DNA of 64,000 nt from positions 186,001-250,000 of the forward strand of contig NZ_JARRAB010000001.1 in assembly GCF_030376615.1 (NCBI RefSeq), in the 5' to 3' direction. This document shows, one piece after another, positions 44,293 through 52,916 of the stretch. Origin of the DNA: Pseudomonas sp. sp1636 (GTDB taxonomy: Bacteria > Pseudomonadota > Gammaproteobacteria > Pseudomonadales > Pseudomonadaceae). Position 1 is the first letter of the stretch; each line of letters starts with the position of its first letter. The position numbers and the translations under genes were made by a program. Below the pieces are notes generated by a model, which was not told the DNA's origin, did not search any database, and saw nothing but the letters and a program-made list of their open reading frames with translations.

Positions 44293-44757
44293 TCAAAATG
44301 CCCAATCCTTGACCACCACATGGGTCTTGACCTTCTGCATGCCGGGGAAGTTTTCGATCTGCCCGCGGATCTCGCTGAAGCGCTGCATGGACGCCGCCTC
44401 GAGATACACCAGCATGTCGGTCTCGCCGCTGATACCGCTGCAACGACGCACCTCGGGAAATACCCGCATGCGCTCGACATAGTGCTCGCAGCGCCCGCCC
44501 TGGTAGAACAGCTCCAGGTAGGCCTTTATGCCGGCATCGCCCGGCGCGGCTATCCGGGCGTGATAGCCACTGATAATGCCGCTTTGCTCCAACTGGCGAA
44601 TGCGCTCGCCGACCGCCGAACGCGACAGATTGATTTCACGGGCGATCTGACTCACGGCCAGACGGGCATCGGCACGCAACAGGGCGAGGATCTGCTGATC
44701 GAACTTGTCCACTCGGGGCGTCTCATGCAAAAACAGATTGACGGGTAATAGCGCCAT
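44293..44757 (-). CDS. Lrp/AsnC family transcriptional regulator
   Basis: 154 residues from the ATG at 44757. N-terminal HTH (VDKFDQQILALLRADARLAVSQIAREINLSRSAVGERI) and a C-terminal RAM/effector domain (DMLVYLEAASMQRFSEIRGQI) characteristic of feast-famine regulators. Divergent from yjeH with 81 bases between the two starts; genes in this arrangement usually control the neighbouring amino acid transporter. Effector inferred to be an amino acid such as methionine or leucine, not proven. Confidence 0.88.
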   Translation of the reverse strand: MALLPVNLFLHETPRVDKFDQQILALLRADARLAVSQIAREINLSRSAVGERIRQLEQSGIISGYHARIAAPGDAGIKAYLELFYQGGRCEHYVERMRVFPEVRRCSGISGETDMLVYLEAASMQRFSEIRGQIENFPGMQKVKTHVVVKDWAF

Positions 44758-44838
44758 TTTGCCGGTCAGAGCCGGCAGCTTGCCGCGGGTTGGCGGCTTA
44801 ATATGGCGACATTCTTCGAAAGGACACGAGCATACCTT

Positions 44839-46101
44839 ATGAGCCGCCTCAACCAGGAACTGGGCCTGCTGCAAGGCATCGGCCTGCTCAGCACATCGCT
44901 GCTCGGCACCGGCATTTTCGTCGTGCCGGCGCTGGCCGCCACCGCCGCTGGCGCCGCCTCGTTATGGGCCTGGATGATCCTCATCGCCCTGGTGCTGCCG
45001 ATCGCCTTCACCTTCGCCCAACTGGGTCGTCGCCACCCCCATGCCGGCGGTGCGCCGCACCTGATCGGCCGCGCCTTCGGCCCGCGCATGGAGCGCCTCA
45101 GCGCCTGGCTGTTCCTCGCCGTGTTGCCGGTCGGCTTGCCGGCGGCACTGAATATCGCCAGCGGTTTCTGGCAGGCCGTGGTCGACTTGAATCGCGGCCA
45201 GGCGCTGACCATCCAGCTCGCCACCCTCGGCGCCATCCTGCTGCTCGGCCAGCGTCCGGCCAAGGCCTCGGGGCTGCTGCAGGGGCTGATCGCCGTGGCC
45301 ATTATCGGCAGCGTCGCGCTGATCTGGTGGGTCGGCGACTTGCCGCGCACCGACCACCCCTTGTTGCCGCCCATTCAGGGCTCCTGGCAGCTGCTGCCGG
45401 CGGCGCTGGGGGTGATGTTCTGGTGTTTCGTCGGCATCGAGGCCTTTACCCATATGGGCGAAGAATTCAAACGCCCCGAACGCGACTTCCCCCTGGCCCT
45501 GCTACTCGGCGTGCTGCTGGCCGGCCTGGTGTACTGGGCCTGTTCGGTGGCGGTGCTGAGTTTCAACGCCTACGGCAATGTGCAGACGGATGCGGCCTCG
45601 CTGCCGCGGCTGTTCGACCTGCTGCTGGGCGAGCGGGCGCGTTGGCTGGTCGCGGTGGTCGGCTACCTGGCCTGCTTCGCCTCGATCAACGTCTACATCC
45701 AGGGTTTCGCCCGATTGATCTGGAGCCTGGCCGACGAAGGCAAACTGCCGGCCCGCCTGGCCCGGCGCAACCACCACGGCGTACCCGCCCGCGCCCTGCT
45801 GCTGGTGGTGCTGGGCTGCGCCCTGTGCGCCAGCCTGGCCGGTCTGCTCAACCTCACGGTGGACGACCTGATCCGCTACGCCAACGGCAACTTCGTGGTC
45901 ATCTACCTGCTCAGCATGGCCGCAGGCGCAGTGCTGCTGCGTGGCCTCTGGCGTTGGCTGGCCAGCTTCAGCGCGCTGCTCTGCGCCCTGGTGCTGATCA
46001 TGCTCGGCGTGGATGCCTGGTATGCCCTGGGGCTGCTCGGCGGGTTGGCGCTGCTCGATTGCGCGCGCCATCCGCCCATGCAGGCGGCAAAGGTGACCTG
46101 A
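44839..46101 (+). CDS. yjeH: L-methionine/branched-chain amino acid exporter YjeH
   Basis: APC-superfamily transporter with about 11-12 spans, 420 residues from MSRLNQELGLLQGIGL. E. coli YjeH, known to export Met and branched-chain amino acids, matches closely in the first segment (QGIGLLSTSLLGTGIF) and in RLSAWLFLAVLPVGLPAALNIASGF. The open frame begins 12 codons upstream without homology. Divergent from the Lrp-type gene. Confidence 0.9.
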   Translation: MSRLNQELGLLQGIGLLSTSLLGTGIFVVPALAATAAGAASLWAWMILIALVLPIAFTFAQLGRRHPHAGGAPHLIGRAFGPRMERLSAWLFLAVLPVGLPAALNIASGFWQAVVDLNRGQALTIQLATLGAILLLGQRPAKASGLLQGLIAVAIIGSVALIWWVGDLPRTDHPLLPPIQGSWQLLPAALGVMFWCFVGIEAFTHMGEEFKRPERDFPLALLLGVLLAGLVYWACSVAVLSFNAYGNVQTDAASLPRLFDLLLGERARWLVAVVGYLACFASINVYIQGFARLIWSLADEGKLPARLARRNHHGVPARALLLVVLGCALCASLAGLLNLTVDDLIRYANGNFVVIYLLSMAAGAVLLRGLWRWLASFSALLCALVLIMLGVDAWYALGLLGGLALLDCARHPPMQAAKVT

Positions 46102-46150
46102 AGCCGCAGATGCTTCTATCCTTGCAGCGAACCCGCCGAAAGGAAGCCCC

Positions 46151-47494
46151 ATGCGCCGTGTGCTCAAAGACCTGAAGATCATGCTGCTGGCCAACCTGTG
46201 GATCGTCCCGGTGCTGGCCGCCTTGATTGGCGCGCTGTTCTATTTCGTCGCCCCGCCGCCACCGATGCACGCCCGCATGGCCACCGGCGCGGAGGGCGGC
46301 AATTACCGGCTATTCGCCGAGAAGCTGAAGACGCAACTGGCCAGGGAAGGCTTCGAGCTGAGCCTGGTGCCCAGTGCCGGCTCGCGAGACAACCTCGAGC
46401 GCCTGCTGGCCGAGCAACCCGCCGTGCAGATCGCCCTGGTGCAGAGCGGCCTGGAGCGCCAGCTCGAAGATGCCGACCGCGCCCGCCTGCACAGCCTGGG
46501 CGCGGTGTATCAGGAACCGCTGTGGTTGTTCTACCGCAAGGACATTGCGCTCGAGCGCATCGCCGACCTGCTGCCGCTGCGCCTGGCCCTGGGCAGCGTC
46601 GGCAGCGGCACCCGTGCGGCCAGCGAGGCGATCCTCGCCGCCAACGCCATCAGCCCAACGCAATACTCCGCGAGCTGGCAGGATCTGGGCGGTAACAAGG
46701 CCGCCGCCGCCCTCAACGCCGGCGAGCTGGACGCCGGCTTTTTCGTCGGCCCGGCAGAAAATACGCGGGTACAGCAACTGGCGGCCAACCCGGCGTTGCG
46801 CCTGGCCAACTTCCGCCGCGCCGCCGCCTATGAAGCCCGCCTGCCGTTCTTCAAGCGCGTGACTATCGACGAGGGCCTGCTCAACCTGGCGCAGAACAGC
46901 CCACCGCAGACCACCGTCACCCTCTCCCCGGTGGCCACCCTGGCGATCAACCAGGACTTCCACCCCGGGTTGGTGCCGCTATTCCTCGAGGCCAGCCGCG
47001 AGGTGATGAAGCACGGCACATTGCTCGATCCGGCCGGCGCCTTTCCCAGCGCCGCGCCACGCACCTTCGAATTGTCCGGCGCTGCCGAACATTACTACCA
47101 GAACGGCCTGCCGCTGCTGCAGCGCTACCTGCCGTTTCGCATCGCCTCGCTGGCCGACCGCTACATCATCCTGCTGATCCCGCTGCTCGTGGTGCTGGTG
47201 CCGCTGCTCAAGGCGGTCGGGCCGCTGTATCGCTGGCGCATCCGCGCGCGCATCTACCGCTGGTACAAACACCTGCGCGAGATCGACCGGCAACTGGATG
47301 CCGGCACCCTGCCGGCACGCCTGGATAGCGAAGTCGAGCGCCTGGAACAGCTGGAGGACGAACTGGCCAAGGTCGAGGTGCCGCTGTCCTACTCCAACGA
47401 GCTGTATGAGCTGCATGTGCACCTGCGCTATGTGATCGAGCGGCTGCACACCCTGCAGCGGCGACGGGCGACCCAAGCCGGGACTCTCGGGTAA
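46151..47494 (+). CDS. TAXI family solute-binding protein, membrane anchored
   Basis: 447 residues. N-terminal span at about 14-34 (ANLWIVPVLAALIGALFYFV), a periplasmic binding domain with ATGAEGGNYRLFAEKL (the TAXI-type TGGxxGxY start), and a second span at about 337-358, followed by a cytoplasmic helical tail (LDSEVERLEQLEDELAKVEV). TRAP systems normally use a soluble binding protein and a separate permease; neither is adjacent. The two anchors and tail suggest a sensor or orphan component; this is inference. Confidence 0.85.
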   Translation: MRRVLKDLKIMLLANLWIVPVLAALIGALFYFVAPPPPMHARMATGAEGGNYRLFAEKLKTQLAREGFELSLVPSAGSRDNLERLLAEQPAVQIALVQSGLERQLEDADRARLHSLGAVYQEPLWLFYRKDIALERIADLLPLRLALGSVGSGTRAASEAILAANAISPTQYSASWQDLGGNKAAAALNAGELDAGFFVGPAENTRVQQLAANPALRLANFRRAAAYEARLPFFKRVTIDEGLLNLAQNSPPQTTVTLSPVATLAINQDFHPGLVPLFLEASREVMKHGTLLDPAGAFPSAAPRTFELSGAAEHYYQNGLPLLQRYLPFRIASLADRYIILLIPLLVVLVPLLKAVGPLYRWRIRARIYRWYKHLREIDRQLDAGTLPARLDSEVERLEQLEDELAKVEVPLSYSNELYELHVHLRYVIERLHTLQRRRATQAGTLG

Positions 47495-47538
47495 ACTGCG
47501 CGCCATCCAATGCTTAGCCGATTCCCAAGAGACCGCCC

Positions 47539-48546
47539 ATGCCGATCCGCCATTGCATCGTCCACCTGATCGACAAGAAGCCCGATGGCAGCCCTGCCGT
47601 GCTGCATGCCCGCGATACCGAGCTGGGCGCCTCGCAAGCCATCGAGAACATGCTCGCCGACCTCAACGAGAGCTACAACGCCAAACAGGGCAAGGCCTGG
47701 GGCCTGTTTCACGGCGAGTCCGGCGCCTATCCGTTCAGCGGCTGGCTCAAGCAGTACCTCGACGGCGGCCAGGACTTCGCCGCCTTCAGCCGCCAGGCGG
47801 TCGAGCACCTGCAGAAGCTGATGGAGGAGTCCAACCTGTCCACCGGCGGCCATGTGCTGTTCGCCCATTACCAGCAGGGCATGACCGATTACCTGGCGAT
47901 CGCCCTGCTCCATCACAGCGAGGGCGTGGCGGTCAACGAGGCGCTGGACGTGACCGCCGCCAAACACCTGGATCTCGGCCAGCTGCACCTGGCGGCGCGG
48001 ATCAACATCTCCGAATGGCAGAACAACGCCCATTCCAAGCAGTACATCTCCTTTATCAAGGGCAAGCACGGCAAGAAGGTCTCGGAGTACTTCCGCGACT
48101 TTATCGGCTGCCAGGAAGGCGTCGACGGCCCGGGCGAGACCCGTACCCTGCTCAAGGCCTTCAGCGACTTCGTCGAAAGCGAAGACCTGCCGGAAGAAGC
48201 CGCCCGCGAGAAAACCAAGACCCTGGTCGACTATGCCAGCAGCCAGGCCAAGCTGGGCGAACCCATGGGCCTGCAGGAGCTCTCCGGACTGATCGACGAG
48301 GAACGTCCGCGCGCCTTCTACGAGCATATCCGCAACAAGGACTACGGCCTGTCGCCGGAGATTCCCGCCGATAAGCGCACGCTCAACCAGTTCCGCCGCT
48401 TCACCGGCCGCGCCGAAGGCCTGTCGATCAGCTTCGAGTCGCACCTGCTCGGCTCGAAAATCGAGTATGACGAAGCCCAGGACACCCTGACCATCCGCAA
48501 CCTGCCGACCCAACTGACCGATCAGCTCAAGCGGCGCAAGGACTGA
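47539..48546 (+). CDS. yejK: nucleoid-associated protein YejK/NdpA
   Basis: 335-residue nucleoid-associated protein of the NA37 family; binds DNA and is known in Pseudomonas (NdpA). The start [23 protein letters not shown], the middle [17 protein letters not shown] and the C-terminal [27 protein letters not shown] are family signatures. Same position as PA3849. Followed after 11 bases by the DUF4344 gene. Confidence 0.94.
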   Translation: MPIRHCIVHLIDKKPDGSPAVLHARDTELGASQAIENMLADLNESYNAKQGKAWGLFHGESGAYPFSGWLKQYLDGGQDFAAFSRQAVEHLQKLMEESNLSTGGHVLFAHYQQGMTDYLAIALLHHSEGVAVNEALDVTAAKHLDLGQLHLAARINISEWQNNAHSKQYISFIKGKHGKKVSEYFRDFIGCQEGVDGPGETRTLLKAFSDFVESEDLPEEAAREKTKTLVDYASSQAKLGEPMGLQELSGLIDEERPRAFYEHIRNKDYGLSPEIPADKRTLNQFRRFTGRAEGLSISFESHLLGSKIEYDEAQDTLTIRNLPTQLTDQLKRRKD

Positions 48547-48557
48547 GGCCGCGAGCC

Positions 48558-49409
48558 ATGCAACGGCGACGCACCGCAACGCTCATCGGCCTGGGCCTGC
48601 TGCTGGCGAGCCTGGCGCAAGCGGAGCCGGAGCCGACCAGGGCGGTCGATGAGCTGCGTTTCGTCACCGCCAACGCCGAATTCACCCTGCTGCATGAAAT
48701 GGGCCACCTGCTGATCAGCGAACTCAAGCTGCCGGTGCTCGGCCGCGAAGAGGATGCCGCCGACCAGTTGGGCTTTATGGGCCTGTTCCTGCTGTTCGAG
48801 CGCCAGCGCGATGCCGGTTTCTACGCCAGGCTGCTCGACGTCGCCGATTACTGGCGCCTGGAATGGCAACGACAAACGCCCGGTCAGGAAGAGATTAAGG
48901 CCTGGGACAGCCATGCACTGGATGCCCAGCGCTTCTTCAATATCGCCTGCCTGGCCTACGGCAGCGACCCGCAGCGCCTGGAATGGATCATCGAAGAGAC
49001 CGGGCTGCCCTATGAGCGAGCCCTCTATTGCCCGGAGGAATACCAGCAGGTGGAGCACGCGGTGAACTGGATCCGCGACTACTTCCGCCGGCCCCCGGAT
49101 CAACCTGTGCGCCATCGTATCGCGGTGGTTTATGAGCCGCCGCCCCAGCATCTCGATGGCGGCGTCGAACTGCTCGAGCGGGTGCGCGCCTCGGGCGAAG
49201 TGGAAGCGATCGCGGACAAAGCCAGCCAGACCTTCGACCTGCCCCGCGACCTGACCCTCAGGCTCGCGGCCTGCGGCGCGCCGGATGCCTGGTATAACCG
49301 CATCAGCGGCGAGCTGACCCTGTGCTACGAGCGCATACTCTACTTTCGCCAACTGGCCGGCGAACTGCAGCGCCAGCCCCCTGCTACCGCGACCAAGCAA
49401 CGCCCATGA
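48558..49409 (+). CDS. DUF4344 metallopeptidase, exported
   Basis: 283 residues with a signal peptide (1-22, ...LIGLGLLLASLAQAEPEP). Zinc motif HEMGH at 46-50 and a following Glu/Asp-rich REEDAADQLG (68-77) that probably gives the third ligand. The rest, with conserved RDYFRRPP and WYNRISGELTLCYE, matches the DUF4344 family. Overlaps the following glutaredoxin by 4 bases (ATGA), so the two are translationally coupled. Function unknown. Confidence 0.87.
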   Translation: MQRRRTATLIGLGLLLASLAQAEPEPTRAVDELRFVTANAEFTLLHEMGHLLISELKLPVLGREEDAADQLGFMGLFLLFERQRDAGFYARLLDVADYWRLEWQRQTPGQEEIKAWDSHALDAQRFFNIACLAYGSDPQRLEWIIEETGLPYERALYCPEEYQQVEHAVNWIRDYFRRPPDQPVRHRIAVVYEPPPQHLDGGVELLERVRASGEVEAIADKASQTFDLPRDLTLRLAACGAPDAWYNRISGELTLCYERILYFRQLAGELQRQPPATATKQRP

Positions 49410-49723
49410 AGAAAATTCTCGTATTACTCACGGCGCTGGCGCTCTACCAGCACTGGGGGCGGCTGCAAGACTGGTTCGACCCGGCGCCGGCCAACGGCCG
49501 CGCCGAGGTGGTGCTGTATGCCACCCAATGGTGTGGCTACTGCGCCAAGACCCGGGCGCTGCTCGCCGAGGAGGGCATTGCCTACCGCGAAGTCGATATC
49601 GAACAGAGCCGCGCCGGCCAGGCCGCGTTTCAGGCGTTGGGCGGGCGCGGCGTGCCGCTGCTCGATGTGCGCGGCGAGATCATCCACGGCTACAACCCGC
49701 CGGCCATGCGCGCGGCCTTCTGA
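49406..49723 (+). CDS. membrane-anchored glutaredoxin family protein
   Basis: 105 residues. N-terminal hydrophobic segment (MKKILVLLTALALYQHWG) precedes a glutaredoxin fold with the active site CGYC (43-46) in ATQWCGYC, cis-Pro in GVPLLDV, and GEIIHGYNPPAM at the end. Usual glutaredoxin motif is CPYC; CGYC is typical of a small Pseudomonas subfamily. Coupled to the DUF4344 gene, so it may act on that exported peptidase or on periplasmic thiols. Confidence 0.87.
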   Translation: MKKILVLLTALALYQHWGRLQDWFDPAPANGRAEVVLYATQWCGYCAKTRALLAEEGIAYREVDIEQSRAGQAAFQALGGRGVPLLDVRGEIIHGYNPPAMRAAF

Positions 49724-49773
49724 ATGCGGGCGCCCACCCGCCAGCATCGGCCGAACCCGCCCGCGACCTGTAA

Positions 49774-50709
49774 TTACAGCGCCTTGATGGCGAAGCCCAA
49801 TCGCGGGAAATGCACATGCACCACCCCGGCACGCGGGTCTTCGCGGCGCAGGATCAGCTCTTCGCGGCCGCTGAACAGCAACTCGCCCTCGACCGCATCG
49901 ACGCCGTAGTCGACGGCGGCGATCGCCACCCGCTGGCCGGCCTGGAAGCCGTTGGGCTCGACCAACGGCTCATTCGGCAAGGCCGCTGGCGTGGCGTCAC
50001 GCGCCAGCGCGATGGCCTCTTCGCCACTCATCTCGCTATGCGCACCGTGGCCGAAACCGAGCACCCGGTTCAGCCATGCGGCGACGGCCGGGTAGTCGTC
50101 GACCAGTGGCGCCGTCACCGGGGTACCGCGCAGGAACCACAATGAATGAGCCATGGCGAAGTCGGCCAGCGAGGGCTCGCCGAACAGGAAGTCGCCCGCT
50201 TCGCGCTCCAGTTGCTGCTGCAAGCGGGCCATCAGGCTTGGCCACTGGTGCCGGGCCAGCTCCAGCGGCAGGCGGCTGGCCTGGCCGCCACTGAACAGCG
50301 CGCTGCGGTCGGCCATAAAGGTCTTGAGGAATTCCGCCGGCAAACGGCCAAAACGGGCGGCAATGGACGCGGGCTGGAACACCAGGCTGACCGCATGCTG
50401 GAACAGCACCGAGTCGGCCCACTGGGCGATGCCGGCGACATTGAATTCCTGGCCTTCGGGGAATAACGCCGGGATGGCCTTTTCCGCCTCCAGACGCCGG
50501 GCGATCAGGGCACTGTCGCAATAGATGTCGGCGCCGACCTGCAGCACCGGGGTCTTGCGATAGCCTCCGGTCAAGGCGGTCAGCTCCGGTTTGGGCATCA
50601 CCGCCGGGATCAGCACCGAACGCCAGGACAGTTGCTTGAAGCCCAACAGCAGGCGAACCTTCTCGGCAAACGGCGAGGTCGGGTAATGGTGCAAGATCAG
50701 CTCGTGCAT
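49774..50709 (-). CDS. glutathione S-transferase family protein with C-terminal extension
   Basis: 311 residues. Thioredoxin-like N-terminus (ELILHHYPTSPFAEKVRLLLGFK, residues 1-80, with CDSALIARRLE contacting glutathione) and helical GST C-domain (about 85-215, with FGEPSLADFAMAHSLWFL). After residue 220 comes a separate beta-rich domain of some 90 residues (FQAGQRVAIAAVDYGVDAVEGELLFSGREELI). Standard GSTs end near 210; this fused form is conserved in Pseudomonas but its substrate is unknown. Confidence 0.85.
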   Translation of the reverse strand: MHELILHHYPTSPFAEKVRLLLGFKQLSWRSVLIPAVMPKPELTALTGGYRKTPVLQVGADIYCDSALIARRLEAEKAIPALFPEGQEFNVAGIAQWADSVLFQHAVSLVFQPASIAARFGRLPAEFLKTFMADRSALFSGGQASRLPLELARHQWPSLMARLQQQLEREAGDFLFGEPSLADFAMAHSLWFLRGTPVTAPLVDDYPAVAAWLNRVLGFGHGAHSEMSGEEAIALARDATPAALPNEPLVEPNGFQAGQRVAIAAVDYGVDAVEGELLFSGREELILRREDPRAGVVHVHFPRLGFAIKAL

Positions 50710-50773
50710 GACAGGCTCCGCAGCGATGGCTAAACCAGCAGCTTACCCGCGCCGACAGCAACGGCCTACCCGC

Positions 50774-51082
50774 TTAGCCTGATAGCTCGCCATCAGCCAC
50801 AGCGATAAGACTGCCGCCTGCCACCAGCGCTTCCTTGGCCGCCTTGCCCAGCCGCTTGATCGTGCGCTCGCGGCGCAGGGCATCGCCCTTGCCCGCACAG
50901 GCTTCGGTGTAGACCAGCGCCAGCGCCGGGCTGGAGTAAAAGAAGCGCGCGCCCTTGCCGCTCTGGTGCTGGGCGAAACGCCGCTGCGGATTGTCGCTGA
51001 TCCCGCAATAGAGCGCGCCGTTCTGCGCCCGCACCAGATAGACGAACCAGGCTTTGCCGGTGGCCTCAGTCATCGCAGGCAC
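50774..51082 (-). CDS. GIY-YIG nuclease family protein
   Basis: 102 residues from the first ATG (or 99 from MTEATGK at 51073). [19 protein letters not shown] is the GIY-YIG motif (VYL...YCG), followed by the catalytic Arg in [13 protein letters not shown]. The UPF0213/YhbQ group, single-domain and of unclear role; homing-type activity is not expected. Confidence 0.88.
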   Translation of the reverse strand: MPAMTEATGKAWFVYLVRAQNGALYCGISDNPQRRFAQHQSGKGARFFYSSPALALVYTEACAGKGDALRRERTIKRLGKAAKEALVAGGSLIAVADGELSG

Positions 51083-51097
51083 AGCCCACCAACCGAG

Positions 51098-51808
51098 TCA
51101 GGCGAACCATTCGCGGGCCGTGCGCCACAGGCAGATAGCGACGAAATAGACAGAGGCCAGCCCCCAGACCAGCAGCAGCCAGGTCTGGTTGAGTGGGTAC
51201 TGCACGACCAGCAAGGCGCAGGCCGCCATCCACACCAGGGTTACGCCGATATTCAGCGGCATGAACTGCTTGACCCGAAACGGGTGGAGAAACTTCATCT
51301 TGGTCAGGGTCAGGCCCGACAGCAGCAGGACAGTGGCGAAGCTCAGCCAGGGAGCGAAGTCCAGCAGGTAGAGGTACACCACCACCACGTTCCAGGCCGC
51401 CGGAAAACCGACGAAGTAGTTGTCCTGGCTCTTCATGTTGAGGTTGCAGAAGCAGAACAACGACGACAGCAGGATCACCCCGACCGACAGCAGCAGGGTG
51501 TATTCGGGCAGAGGAATGAAGCGATACACGAAGATCGCCGGAATGAACACATAGGTGAGGTAGTCGATCACCAGATCCAGGGTCGAACCATCGAAGTGCG
51601 GCAACACCCCCTTGACGTCGAATTTGCGCGCCAGGGTGCCGTCCAGGCCGTCCACCAACAGCGCCAGGCCCAACCAGAGCAGACAGACCTGCGGCCGGCC
51701 ATCGAGTACGGCCAACAAGGCCAGCAACGCCAGAATCACCCCGCTGGCAGTGACGGCGTGCACGCTCCAGGCCTTGGCTTTGCTTGCGGACAGCAACATT
51801 ACACTCAT
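51098..51808 (-). CDS. pcs: phosphatidylcholine synthase
   Basis: Condenses CDP-diacylglycerol with choline to make phosphatidylcholine in one step. CDP-alcohol phosphotransferase motif with DGTLAR at 56-61 preceded by another Asp-Gly and followed by Asp-rich DLVIDY, about eight spans. 236 residues from MSVMLLSASKAKAW at 51808; the open frame is 16 codons longer. Presence implies a PC-containing envelope and reliance on external choline, which fits with the osmoprotectant transporter in the same window. Confidence 0.9.
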   Translation of the reverse strand: MSVMLLSASKAKAWSVHAVTASGVILALLALLAVLDGRPQVCLLWLGLALLVDGLDGTLARKFDVKGVLPHFDGSTLDLVIDYLTYVFIPAIFVYRFIPLPEYTLLLSVGVILLSSLFCFCNLNMKSQDNYFVGFPAAWNVVVVYLYLLDFAPWLSFATVLLLSGLTLTKMKFLHPFRVKQFMPLNIGVTLVWMAACALLVVQYPLNQTWLLLVWGLASVYFVAICLWRTAREWFA

Positions 51809-52003
51809 GATCAGACTTCCTGACGGACTGGCTCTTGGCTGGCAGCTGAAGGGCAACTGCTCCCGGTTAGCACCGCGCTCTGCAGCGGTCTGTTATTCAA
51901 CGAATAGTCCAGGTTTACAGCTTGCGCCGGAGGTCGCTGAGGGTTCAGACCAGAAAGCCTACCATTGCGTTGGTTAAATCGGCTAAAAGCCGTGAAGCAA
52001 GCG
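51809..52003. other. spacer upstream of pcs
   Basis: No gene seen. Contains the probable pcs promoter region on the minus strand, but no hexamers good enough to list. The MITE-like copy D begins at 52004. Confidence 0.35.
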
Positions 52004-52151
52004 CTAGCAGGCCGTTGAAAAATGTAGGCGAGGCAGGCAAGACAAGGCAAAAACGGCCGAGGAAGCGGAGTTTACTGGCTGTAAATGAGCATTCCGAGGC
52101 CGTTTTTAACGCAGTATTGCCAACGCAGGTAGTTTTTCAACGGCCTGCTAG
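52004..52151. mobile_element. 148-bp MITE-like element, copy D (pcs/NTF2-like gap)
   Basis: Bracketed by CTAG (52004-52007 and 52148-52151). Terminal inverted repeats CTAGCAGGCCGTTGAAAAA are perfect over 19 bp. The inner stem is AAAAACGGCC/GGCCGTTTTT, against AAAAACAGGC/GCCTGTTTTT in A and B: paired changes on both arms. Right bracket CTAG gives the TAG stop of the NTF2-like gene. Oriented as copy B. Confidence 0.88.
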
Positions 52152-52618
52152 CGAGAGGCTCTGAACTGCGCCAAACCCTTGGCCGCCTGGCGCCGGATGG
52201 CGTTCTGCACCGGCGGCGCCCAGCCCAGCAACAGCCCTTGCATGCCCAAGGCCTGACGTGCCCAGCGCCACAGGTCGAACTGGTCGCGGTGTTCGACGAT
52301 CTTGCCGTCGCGAAAAACGAAGTGGGCATCGATACGGTTGACCACCGTGTTGCCGGTCTGGCTGAACAGGTAGGTCGCCACCCACTGCGCGCGGCCCTGC
52401 CGCTCGTCCGCCTCGACGTGGTCGAAGGTCAGCGAGAAGTTCTGCGCCCGCGCCGTCAGCATCCGCCACATGTCCGCGGCTTCGCGGCCGCGCAAATCCC
52501 CGAACACCGGGTCGCTGAAGCGCACATCATCGGCATAGCAAGCCGCCATGGCCTCGGCGTCACGCTGCTGGAAGGCTTGGTAGAAACGGCTGATGAGTTC
52601 GGCATTGGGGTGCTTCAT
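52148..52618 (-). CDS. NTF2-like (SnoaL-type) protein
   Basis: 156 residues from MKHPNAELISRFYQAFQQRD at 52618. Cone-shaped alpha+beta fold shown by AMAACYADDVRFSDPVFGDLRG and the beta strands HFVFRDGKIVEHRDQFD. Family members are diverse isomerases, hydrolases or binding proteins; no catalytic set is recognisable. The frame is open upstream to 52732 without homology. Stop codon lies in the repeat element copy D. Confidence 0.85.
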   Translation of the reverse strand: MKHPNAELISRFYQAFQQRDAEAMAACYADDVRFSDPVFGDLRGREAADMWRMLTARAQNFSLTFDHVEADERQGRAQWVATYLFSQTGNTVVNRIDAHFVFRDGKIVEHRDQFDLWRWARQALGMQGLLLGWAPPVQNAIRRQAAKGLAQFRASR

Positions 52619-52916
52619 GGACGCGGCTCCGTGGCAAAGGCTGCCTCCAGTATTGTCGGCAAAGTGGCGGATGGCGATTGGCGCGCACGCCAACTTTGCG
52701 TCAACAATCGCCAGCTCTTCCCTATGAGCCACTCGCCATGCTCGGCATTGCGCTCTACGTCTGCCCGCAAACCGTCTGCTCCAGCCTGAACATGGCCTGC
52801 GATGCCTTTGCCAAACGGCTCAAGCCGCTCTGCGGCGAACCCCGGGCGCCCTGAACGCCCGAACCAACCAGCGGGCATGGCAGGGACGCGCGCATTGACG
52901 GCCTGGATCGCGCCGG
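52619..52916. other. 298-bp spacer with a 38-codon frame
   Basis: The only open frame of note runs 52738-52854 on the plus strand (MLGIALYVCPQ...). I do not recognise it and it has no ribosome-binding site of note. May be a leftover of a gene. Confidence 0.3.

Noticed and set aside
52738..52854. 38-codon frame MLGIALYVCPQ...
   Set aside because: No ribosome-binding site of note and no family recognised; too short to support as a gene.
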